The notes below the pieces were generated by a model. The model saw nothing but the letters and a program-made list of their open reading frames with translations. It was not told the DNA's origin and did not search any database. From Chthoniobacterales bacterium (lineage in GTDB: Bacteria; Verrucomicrobiota; Verrucomicrobiia; Chthoniobacterales; Terrimicrobiaceae), in contig JACSRU010000115.1 in the NCBI GenBank assembly GCA_014879575.1, forward strand, positions 1 to 64,000: 64,000 nt of DNA, in the 5' to 3' direction. A program made the position numbers and the translations under genes. This document shows, piece after piece, positions 33,623 to 40,275 of the stretch (positions within the stretch are counted from its first letter, which is position 1; each line of letters starts with the position of its first letter).

Positions 33623-33734
33623 TTCCCTCTAAAGACCTTCGGTTCGCGCGGTGCTAAGGTTTTTTCGATCCCAACCGCCCGTTGAAAACCGCCGTCCCTC
33701 TCACTCTCGCCCTGGCTGCCTCTCCCGATTCCCT

Positions 33735-34388
33735 ATGACATCCCAACCCACCATGAACCTGGACGCCTTCAAGGCCATGCGCGCGGAACGTCCCCTTGAA
33801 CCGCTCGCCATCCCCGACCAGGAACTTTGCGAACGCTACGAGGCGCTGTTTACCGCCGCGGTCAATGATGTGCTGCGCGAGCGCGGACTCACCCACCAGA
33901 CCCTGCCCACCGGCATTCTTCCGCTCAAGGACGATATGAAGGTGGCCGGTCCGGCGTTCACCATCAAGGGCGCGAAGAGCCTGTTGGTGAAGGATGAAAT
34001 GAAGGAGCGCGCCGAGATGCTGGAATCCATTCCGGCCCACGGCGTGGTGGCCTGGGACACCAGCGGCGACGATGAATCCGCCCAGTGGGGCGAAGTCATG
34101 ACCATGGCCGCCGTCAAACGCGGATGCCGGGGCGCGATTGTGGACGGCGGTGTGCGCGACACCGACCGCGTGCTGCCGCAGAACTTTCCCGTGTTCGTGA
34201 AATACCGCACGTCCAACGGCATGCTCGGACGCTTCCGCATCAGCGGGTGGCAGCTTCCGATTCGCATCGGCGAGGTGGACATTTTTCCCGGCGACATCGT
34301 TTTTGGCGACATCGACGGCGTGATCGTCGTGCCGCGCGCCATGGCCTGCAACAACAGGTGGCTGCCGACAAAATCCGCGTCTCTCTGA
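33735..34388 (+). pseudogene. RraA-like aldolase/regulator, 3' end replaced
   Basis: 217 codons from ATG 33735. The body is a good RraA/demethylmenaquinone-methyltransferase-like fold: AGPAFTIKGAKSLLV, GEVMTMAAVKRGCRGAIVDG, GVRDTD and DGVIVVPRAMA. Members act as 4-hydroxy-4-methyl-2-oxoglutarate aldolases or as RNase E regulators. The expected C-terminal helix (roughly 30-40 residues) is missing: after PRAMA the frame reads an unrelated 13-residue tail, while a second frame shows the tail of a short-chain dehydrogenase. The gene is therefore truncated by a recombination junction near 34350. Residual activity is possible but uncertain. Confidence 0.75.
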
Positions 34389-34546
34389 TCTCTCCTTCCG
34401 CTGTGGATACGGCTTATTGGGATGGGCGTCCGGTGGATCGCAGCAAATTTCTCAAGCCCGAAGAAATCGCCTCAGTCATTTTCTTCGTTGCTTCGCAACC
34501 CGAGGGCGTCCTCATCAAGGACATTGATCTCACCGCACTGCGATAA
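34346..34546 (+). pseudogene. C-terminal fragment of a short-chain dehydrogenase
   Basis: In a different frame from RraA, the sequence reads ADKIRVSLISPSAVDTAYW, then PEEIASVIFFVASQPE and a stop. These are the C-terminal beta strand, loop and helix of an NAD(P)-dependent short-chain dehydrogenase. The Rossmann fold and catalytic Tyr-Lys are absent. The fragment is joined to the broken RraA gene. A complementary N-terminal dehydrogenase fragment lies 2.8 kb away on the same strand. Confidence 0.75.
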
Positions 34547-34552
34547 ATCCCA

Positions 34553-34960
34553 ATGATCATCGAACACATCGCCTGGCAGGTTCAAGACCCCGTTGCGGTG
34601 GCCGCGTGGTATGGGGAAAACTTCGGTTTTACCATCCTGCGGAAATTCGATAACCCCGCTCAAGCCCACTTTCTCGCGGACGCTGCGGGCCGGGTTGTTC
34701 TGGAAATCTACAATAATCCCAAACTCGCCGTGCCGGACTACGGGGCAATGGATCCCCTTCTCCTGCACATCGCCTTCCTCACCAGTGATCCCGCTGCCGT
34801 ACGTGACCGTCTGTTGCCAGCGGGCGCATCGCTGGTGGACGACCTGTTCATCACTCCTGCCGGCGATGAATTGGTCATGCTGCGCGATCCCTGGGGCTTT
34901 CCCGTGCAGTTGGTCAAACGCGCCAGCCCACTTCAGGGATCCCTCGAAGAAAGATCATGA
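34553..34960 (+). CDS. VOC family (glyoxalase-like) protein
   Basis: 135 residues with the VOC beta-alpha-beta-beta-beta fold. IEHIAWQVQDPVAVAAWYGENFGF at the start and MLRDPWGFPVQLV near the end each supply metal-site residues (His, Glu/Gln). Members include glyoxalases, dioxygenases and epimerases, so the reaction cannot be set. It starts 6 bp after the dehydrogenase fragment and overlaps the alcohol dehydrogenase by 4 bp (ATGA), so it belongs to the same operon. Confidence 0.8.
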   Translation: MIIEHIAWQVQDPVAVAAWYGENFGFTILRKFDNPAQAHFLADAAGRVVLEIYNNPKLAVPDYGAMDPLLLHIAFLTSDPAAVRDRLLPAGASLVDDLFITPAGDELVMLRDPWGFPVQLVKRASPLQGSLEERS

Positions 34961-35973
34961 AAGCCGCCTACTATCAGGGAAACAGAACCTTCACCATAGC
35001 CTCATCCGCTGCTGTGCCACCGGGTCCCGGCGAAGTCCGTCTTGATGTTGCCTACTGTGGCGTCTGCGGCACCGACATCCATATTTACCACGGCGCGATG
35101 GACAAGCGGGTGAAAATTCCGCAGATCATCGGCCACGAAGCCTCTGCCACCGTTGGCGAGGTTGGTGAAGGGGTCACCGGATTCCAGCCCGGCGATCCCG
35201 TCGTCGTTCGTCCGCTTGACAACCGCGCCGAGACGCCCGCCGATCGAGGCCACAGCCACATCTGCAAGGGACTGAAATTCATCGGCATTGACTCGCCCGG
35301 TGCCTACCAGAATTCCTGGACCGTCCCCGCCTTCACCCTTCACAAAGCTCCCGCCGGACTCGACCTGAAACTCGCCGCCCTTGCCGAGCCTCTCGCGGTC
35401 GCCTGCCACGATGTGCGGCTCTCCGGTGCCAAGCCTGGCGAACTCGCCGTCGTCCTCGGCGGCGGTCCGATCGGCCTGCTTGTCGCCCTCGTGGCCCGTA
35501 ATGCGGGAGCGCGCGTGATCCTCTCCGAAGTCAACGAGTTCCGCCTCGACTTCGCCCGGAGCCTCGGCCTCGAAGCCGTTCACTCAGGCCGAAACGACTT
35601 GGTAAAACTCTGCCAGGATCAAAGCGAAGGCAGCGGTGCCGACATCGTCTTCGAAGTTTCCGGCGCAAAGTCCGCCGCCCTTGGCATGACCGATCTCCTC
35701 GCCATCCGGGGCCGCATTGTTGTCGTCGCCATCTATCCGCAGCCCGTCGAGATCAACCTCTTTCATTTTTTCTGGAAGGAACTGCAAATGCGCGGCGCGC
35801 GCGTCTATGAGCCGGAGGACTACGAAAAAGCTCTCAGTCTTCTGGCCTCCGGCTGTCTGCCCCTCGAAAAGATGATCACAAAAACCGTCCCCCTCGGCAA
35901 CGTCCAGCAGGCTTTCGAGGAACTCGATGCCAATCCGAACGCCATGAAAGTCCTCCTCGACTGCCGCGCCTAA
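34957..35973 (+). CDS. Zinc-type medium-chain alcohol/polyol dehydrogenase
   Basis: 338 residues. The catalytic zinc ligands are present (CGVCGTD, GHEASATV), and the Rossmann fold has VLGGGPIGLLVALVARN. It resembles sorbitol, galactitol and threonine dehydrogenases. The structural-zinc lobe is degenerate: the loop between about residues 88 and 105 (NRAETPADRGHSHIC) keeps only the last of the four usual cysteines. The enzyme may fold without structural zinc or be impaired. The C-terminus (NAMKVLLDC) is normal. It sits between the VOC gene and the toroid-like gene. Confidence 0.85.
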   Translation: MKAAYYQGNRTFTIASSAAVPPGPGEVRLDVAYCGVCGTDIHIYHGAMDKRVKIPQIIGHEASATVGEVGEGVTGFQPGDPVVVRPLDNRAETPADRGHSHICKGLKFIGIDSPGAYQNSWTVPAFTLHKAPAGLDLKLAALAEPLAVACHDVRLSGAKPGELAVVLGGGPIGLLVALVARNAGARVILSEVNEFRLDFARSLGLEAVHSGRNDLVKLCQDQSEGSGADIVFEVSGAKSAALGMTDLLAIRGRIVVVAIYPQPVEINLFHFFWKELQMRGARVYEPEDYEKALSLLASGCLPLEKMITKTVPLGNVQQAFEELDANPNAMKVLLDCRA

Positions 35974-35991
35974 GCACTCTTTGAAAATTCT

Positions 35992-37185
35992 ATGAAAGAA
36001 AACGGAAATCATTCTGGACAGGAATCCTTCGCACGCATTCGCCGGGTGACGCTGGCTTATGTGAATGCCATGAAAGCCGGGAGCACGCCGGGCATCTATG
36101 CCAAGGAACGCGGCGAAGCGCCGGGGCTTTACGGATCCTATCATGCCGCGCATATCCTCGACCTTTTTGGGGAACTCTCCCCGCTTGGACCGGATCATCT
36201 TGCGGCTTGGGCCGCCTTTTTCCAAGCCAGGCAATCGGAGCAGGGATTTTTTACAAACGATCCCGAATTGCTCACCGCCCGGCTGTCCGGCACGGAATTG
36301 AATCCGGTATGGCACACGACGCGCGGGTGTCTTTGGGCCTTGCGCCTTCTGAACAAGACCGCAGAACGGCCTCTGCGGTTTTTGCAACCTTTCCGGAAAT
36401 CCGGCGCGCTGCAATCCTGGGTGCTTGATTATGATTGGAGCCAGCCCTGGGCCGCCAGCAATCAGGTGCTGGCCATGGCCACGGCCATGTTCGCGCAACG
36501 CGATTGGTTTGGCGACGAGTCCATTGACGCGCAGCTTGCTGCGGAATTGCAACCCGCGCTGCATGAACTTCTGGATGAAAGCACCGGCCTCTGGGGAACG
36601 CAGTTCGGGGCCGGCGTGGCCGATGGCCTTTTTGCCAACATCCATTTGATGCCCATCTATTTTGCCTGCGGCTGGCCGTTGCCGGCGGTCGAGCGCATGG
36701 TGGACGCCACGCTGTCCGCGCAGCTTCCGGACGGATCCTACTGGCCCGGAGGTTCCGACTGCCCGGACTTCGATGGGGCCTACATGTTGGCCAACCTTTA
36801 TGAATTGACCGATTACCGGCGCGCAGAAATGGAAGGCGCGGCGCGAAAATACCTCGCCCACGCTCTCCAACACGAGGATGCGGACGGCTGCGGCTGGCTG
36901 CTGCACCGCCGCGATACGGCACCCCACGGCTGGAAAGCGCGGCCCCATTGGAAATGGCCGGCCGGCGCGACGCGCGCGATTGCCGAACAGAGGGATGAAA
37001 ATTTCCAGCGCACGCACATCATGCTGGGGTCCTGGTTTTATCCGCTCTCCATCGCGCTCATTGCCAACATGCTGGGAGATACCGGCTATGAAGGACCGTA
37101 TCGCATCAACGGACATTCCCTTCACCAATGCAACGTCTTCAACGGTACCCGCACCATCACCCTTTGCGATGAACACCATTCCTAA
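35992..37185 (+). CDS. Uncharacterised all-helical (toroid-like) protein
   Basis: 397 residues; not recognised. Repeated Trp/Gly-rich helix hairpins (GLWGTQFGAGVADGLFANIH, DGSYWPGGSDCPDFDGAYM, GCGWLLHRRDT) suggest an alpha/alpha-toroid, as in glycan-processing enzymes, terpene cyclases and lanthionine cyclases. Conserved-looking acidic residues DCPDFDGAYM could be catalytic. It is cytoplasmic by appearance (no signal peptide). Its position after a polyol dehydrogenase suggests a role in sugar catabolism, but this is only inference. The end overlaps the dehydrogenase fragment by 17 bp. Confidence 0.6.
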   Translation: MKENGNHSGQESFARIRRVTLAYVNAMKAGSTPGIYAKERGEAPGLYGSYHAAHILDLFGELSPLGPDHLAAWAAFFQARQSEQGFFTNDPELLTARLSGTELNPVWHTTRGCLWALRLLNKTAERPLRFLQPFRKSGALQSWVLDYDWSQPWAASNQVLAMATAMFAQRDWFGDESIDAQLAAELQPALHELLDESTGLWGTQFGAGVADGLFANIHLMPIYFACGWPLPAVERMVDATLSAQLPDGSYWPGGSDCPDFDGAYMLANLYELTDYRRAEMEGAARKYLAHALQHEDADGCGWLLHRRDTAPHGWKARPHWKWPAGATRAIAEQRDENFQRTHIMLGSWFYPLSIALIANMLGDTGYEGPYRINGHSLHQCNVFNGTRTITLCDEHHS

Positions 37186-37365
37186 TCACTTTCGCCTCGA
37201 TAGAAAAGTCGCGCTTGTCACCGGCTGCAAACGGGGCATCGGGAAAGCCATGGCCGTGGCCCTCGCTGAAGCGGGAGCTGACATCATAGGAGTCAGCGTC
37301 TCTCTCGAAGCCAAGGGGAGTCTGGTGGAGCAGGAAGTCACTTCGTTGGGAAGGAAGTTTTCGCC
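37169..37365 (+). pseudogene. N-terminal fragment of a short-chain dehydrogenase
   Basis: From ATG 37169 the frame reads FRLDRKVALVTGCKRGIGKA, then ALAEAGADIIGVSVSLEAKG, then EVTSLGRKF. This is the first half of a Rossmann fold with the TGxxxGIG cofactor loop. After about residue 65 the sequence loses all likeness and continues to a stop at 37591, antisense to the HAD gene. The catalytic Ser-Tyr-Lys region is absent, so it is not an active enzyme. The start overlaps the preceding gene by 17 bp, as in a former operon. Confidence 0.8.
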
Positions 37366-37452
37366 CGACGCCTTTCCCTTGCGTCCGGTATCTTTGCGGC
37401 TTGTGGAAGGAGGCAGGGCTGCCATGGGGCCTGCGCCTCAATTGACGCCCAA

Positions 37453-38115
37453 TCAAGCCATCCGCCTTCCCCAGAGGTCAGGATGTCTGAGCATGGTGAG
37501 ATCGGGCAGGAGGGCGGTGCCGGGTGGGAACGGACTTGTTCCGTCGGTCGCAATGCCCAGGAACGGCAGTCCGCATTCGGTGGCGGCGTGAAAGTCGGTC
37601 ATCGCATCTCCAACAAACAGGGTTTTTTCGGGATCGAGGGAGTGTCGTGTGAGGAGGTCGCGGATGATTTTCGTTTTTGTGCGGGGCGAGCCGTGTGCCT
37701 CACGAAAGAAATTTGCCAGTCCGCGACGCTCCAGGATGTGGTGCAACTCGGTCTCGGGAGTGCCGGAAGCCACAAAAAGGGGCAGTTCACACGAGCCCAA
37801 AAATTCCCGGGCTCCCGCGATGAAGGGGGCGTTGAGGACGCCATCCAGGGCGAGATTTTCAAACTGACGGCCCATTGCGGAGGATTCGTCCCCGGAGAGT
37901 TCCCGCCCCAAAACCTCGCGCGCAAACCACTCGAACTTCTTGAAGCGGGAAATGCCGCCGTTCGCGCGATGATAGTCGGTCATCCGCCGGACGGCATCCG
38001 GCCCATGCGGGGCGACCAACTGCGCGAAGGCGTGCGTTTTGACATCCACGCTGTCGAGAATGACCCCGTCGAAATCGAAGATGATGGCTGTGAGGGGCGG
38101 GAGGCAGTCAGACAT
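37453..38115 (-). CDS. HAD-superfamily phosphatase (phosphoglycolate phosphatase-like)
   Basis: 220 residues. Motif I is FDFDGVILDS near residue 15, motif II is VASGTPETEL, and motif III/IV is FVGDAMTDFHAA. A helical cap (about 20-85) fits subclass I. The substrate is likely a small sugar or hydroxy-acid phosphate. ATG 38115 was chosen because it precedes motif I by the usual distance. It starts 31 bp after the methyltransferase gene and may be in the same leftward operon. Confidence 0.88.
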   Translation of the reverse strand: MSDCLPPLTAIIFDFDGVILDSVDVKTHAFAQLVAPHGPDAVRRMTDYHRANGGISRFKKFEWFAREVLGRELSGDESSAMGRQFENLALDGVLNAPFIAGAREFLGSCELPLFVASGTPETELHHILERRGLANFFREAHGSPRTKTKIIRDLLTRHSLDPEKTLFVGDAMTDFHAATECGLPFLGIATDGTSPFPPGTALLPDLTMLRHPDLWGRRMA

Positions 38116-38146
38116 GGCGCAGGCTCGGCAAATAGGTCGGCTCTTT

Positions 38147-38953
38147 TTACAATTTCTCAAACCCGACAATGCTGGTCTTCTCAATCCAGAACAATTTGTG
38201 CTCTCGGGCGATTTCTGTCAGTGCGCGCACGACTCCCGGCTGACTGGAATCGAAGTCGTGCCAAAAGACATGGCCTCCGGGAGAAACCATCTTCAGAGCG
38301 TGGCGGGAATCTGTCATGACGTTTTCATAGGAGTGACCGGCATCCACCCAGATAAAATCATATTGTTGCTGACGCTCCGAGTCATCGAATTTTGCCGAAT
38401 CGCATAAAATCTGAGTGATCCGGTTCTCTTCGGGTGTTCCTTTGAACAGCTTTCCAATTTGGCTATTGGAAATGAGTTCTCCGGCCTGGATGGCACTGAT
38501 CCCCTGGGAGGGGGCGACATCTTCGGGAATGTTCAAGGTTTGAATTCGTGCGTCGGGTGATGCCTTTGCAAACATGAGCGTTGCCTCGCCAAAGTAGGTG
38601 CCAAATTCAAAGATGTTCTGCGGCTTCAAAAGCGAGCAAAGGGCAGCAAGAAGCGGATACTCGATCTGTTCATGGCTGGATGTCCAATGTCCCGGCACCA
38701 GGAACACCTGTTCCCGGTCGATTCCGGGAAAGCGGACGAAGGGATTGACTCTTTGAATCCCGGCACGTTGTGCGGCATGTCTAAACGGCGCCTCTCGGAA
38801 GAGCGCATCAATGGCCCGCTCGATGCCATCAAAAAAGTGACCCCGGTGGCGCAGGCATTGGATGGGGAGCCAGAACGGCGCGGTTGCCAGCACGGCGAGG
38901 TTGCGGAGGCGTGCGGAGGCGTGCGGAGGCGTGCGGAGGCGTGCGGGTTTCAT
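38147..38953 (-). CDS. Class I SAM-dependent methyltransferase
   Basis: 268 residues. The SAM-binding strand and loop IFEFGTYFGEATLMFA, then DFIWVDAGHSYENV and the following GGHVFWHDFD, mark a Methyltransf_24-like enzyme. Target unknown; small molecules, glycans and proteins are all possible. A 10-bp tandem repeat begins 4 codons after the start, so length changes there would shift the frame. The start overlaps the upstream dehydrogenase gene by 4 bp (ATGA), showing translational coupling. Confidence 0.82.
   Translation of the reverse strand: MKPARLRTPPHASARLRNLAVLATAPFWLPIQCLRHRGHFFDGIERAIDALFREAPFRHAAQRAGIQRVNPFVRFPGIDREQVFLVPGHWTSSHEQIEYPLLAALCSLLKPQNIFEFGTYFGEATLMFAKASPDARIQTLNIPEDVAPSQGISAIQAGELISNSQIGKLFKGTPEENRITQILCDSAKFDDSERQQQYDFIWVDAGHSYENVMTDSRHALKMVSPGGHVFWHDFDSSQPGVVRALTEIAREHKLFWIEKTSIVGFEKL
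38903..38946. repeat. 10-bp tandem repeat inside a methyltransferase start
   Basis: The unit GTGCGGAGGC is repeated about 4.4 times. It lies just inside the methyltransferase reading frame and encodes ARLRTPPHASARL. Because 10 is not a multiple of 3, slippage by one unit would switch the frame. Confidence 0.9.
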
Positions 38954-39888
38954 TTTTCGGAAAGTGTGGTCAGCAAATTTTGTGAGGCCTCGATTTCCAT
39001 GCGCACGCGGGTGGCTCGTGCATAGGAGCCCGCGTGAGGGGAGAGGATCACGTTGGGTTGATTGATCAAGACCCCCTGGTAGGGTTCGTGCTCAAAGACA
39101 TCCAGGGCTGCGCCGGCGAGATGGCCGGAGTCCAGGGCGGCAGTGAGGGCCGCCTCGTCAATGAGGGCGCCCCGCGAGGTATTGACCAGATAGGAACCCG
39201 GCTTCATGTGGGCGATCCGGGTCGCATTCATGAAATGGTGCATTTCCTTTGCCGCGCTGGGCAGGTGGAGGGTGACGAGATCTGCTGCGGGGAGAAGTTC
39301 CCCGATATCCACCAATGTCACGCGGGGATGGGCGGCCAGCCAGGCGTGGTCGGGGTGGACATCGCAGGCCACGATCTTGGCGCCGAGCATATCCAAAAAT
39401 GTGCCAACCCGTCGGCCCACGCGTCCGAGTCCGGCAATTCCCACGGTGGTTTCCGAGAGGAGAAAGCCCATTTTTTTGGACCATTGGCCCGAGCGCACGG
39501 AGTGGTTGTGAAACGCCAGATTGCGCAGGAGGGCAAAGACAAGCCCGATGGTCAGTTCCGCAACCGCTTCGGCGGGAGCTTCCGGGGTGTTCAGCACCTG
39601 AATGGCGTGCGCCCGCGCGGCATCCAGATCCACATTGTCCAGTCCGGTCCCACAACGGGACACGACTTTCAAATGCGCCGCAGCATCCGCAAGGACCGCG
39701 CGGGTGAGGGGCTCGACGCCGGCGATGATGCCGTCAGGCTTGTGCCGGTGAAGGAGCTCCGCCACCTCGTCTTCGGTGAGCGTGCGGCCGTGCGGATTGT
39801 CCTGCACTTCGCAGCCGGCAGCGGTGAGCAAGTCGACCGGCGAGCGATCTGCCCGCCCGAAGGAGGAAGTTGTCGTAAGAATTTTCAT
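38950..39888 (-). CDS. D-isomer-specific 2-hydroxyacid dehydrogenase (SerA-like)
   Basis: 312 residues. The NAD-binding GIAGLGRVGRRVG is present, with the catalytic Arg in VNTSRGALIDE, a Glu in ALDVFEHEPY and a His in ILSPHAGSY. VVSRCGTGLDNVDL is close to phosphoglycerate dehydrogenase. It lacks the regulatory ACT domain of serine-pathway SerA. The substrate may be 3-phosphoglycerate or another 2-hydroxy acid. Its stop overlaps the methyltransferase start (ATGA). Upstream is a 387-bp gap that contains a thiolase remnant. Confidence 0.88.
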   Translation of the reverse strand: MKILTTTSSFGRADRSPVDLLTAAGCEVQDNPHGRTLTEDEVAELLHRHKPDGIIAGVEPLTRAVLADAAAHLKVVSRCGTGLDNVDLDAARAHAIQVLNTPEAPAEAVAELTIGLVFALLRNLAFHNHSVRSGQWSKKMGFLLSETTVGIAGLGRVGRRVGTFLDMLGAKIVACDVHPDHAWLAAHPRVTLVDIGELLPAADLVTLHLPSAAKEMHHFMNATRIAHMKPGSYLVNTSRGALIDEAALTAALDSGHLAGAALDVFEHEPYQGVLINQPNVILSPHAGSYARATRVRMEIEASQNLLTTLSEK

Positions 39889-40275
39889 GGGAAAAACCAG
39901 GATGCCAGACAGCGCGTCGCCGACCGGTTGGCCGGGATGCGCGATGAGAAGTTTTCCACGAATCTCCCCGGCATTGCGAGAAAGAATAAGTGGTCAGGCG
40001 GACACACGCCGCTTGGGTTAGGCGTTGCGGCGATTTGCGACAGACATCCTTTCGGTGTCTCACGCGCTGAACCTCGACAATGCGAAAATCCGCGAAAACC
40101 TCGCAAACGACGCGGCAATCCGATCCGGTCTCGCCAGCCTCTGTGTCGGTGGCGGCATGGGTATCGCGCTTGCCTTGCAATCCATTGCCACAGACTCCGC
40201 AAAATAGTGCGGAAAAACCTTGTGTCACAACGGTGTGATTTTTTAGTTTTCCGGGAGAGACAGGGTGAGGAATAC
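39889..40275. other. 387-bp divergent gap with thiolase remnant
   Basis: This gap lies between the leftward dehydrogenase and the rightward 697-residue gene. Apart from the thiolase fragment at 40025-40207 it shows no gene. It must also hold both promoters; no strong one is seen. A GAGG ribosome site (40267-40270) serves the gene at 40276. Confidence 0.5.
40025..40207 (+). pseudogene. Thiolase C-terminal remnant
   Basis: A 60-codon fragment ends with SGLASLCVGGGMGIALALQ, which closely matches the C-terminal active-site segment of thiolases (acetyl-CoA acetyltransferases), including the acid-base cysteine in CVGGGMG. Upstream, VSHALNLDNAKI resembles the thiolase segment before the GHP loop, which is missing. 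The rest of the gene has gone, so this is decayed DNA. Confidence 0.7.

Noticed and set aside
38903-38946. CRISPR-like array
   Set aside because: The unit is 10 bp with no spacers, so it is a simple tandem repeat.
39034-40275. N-terminal 414-codon extension of the 697-residue gene
   Set aside because: It reads antisense through the 2-hydroxyacid dehydrogenase gene and the thiolase remnant, and a ribosome site supports the ATG at 40276.
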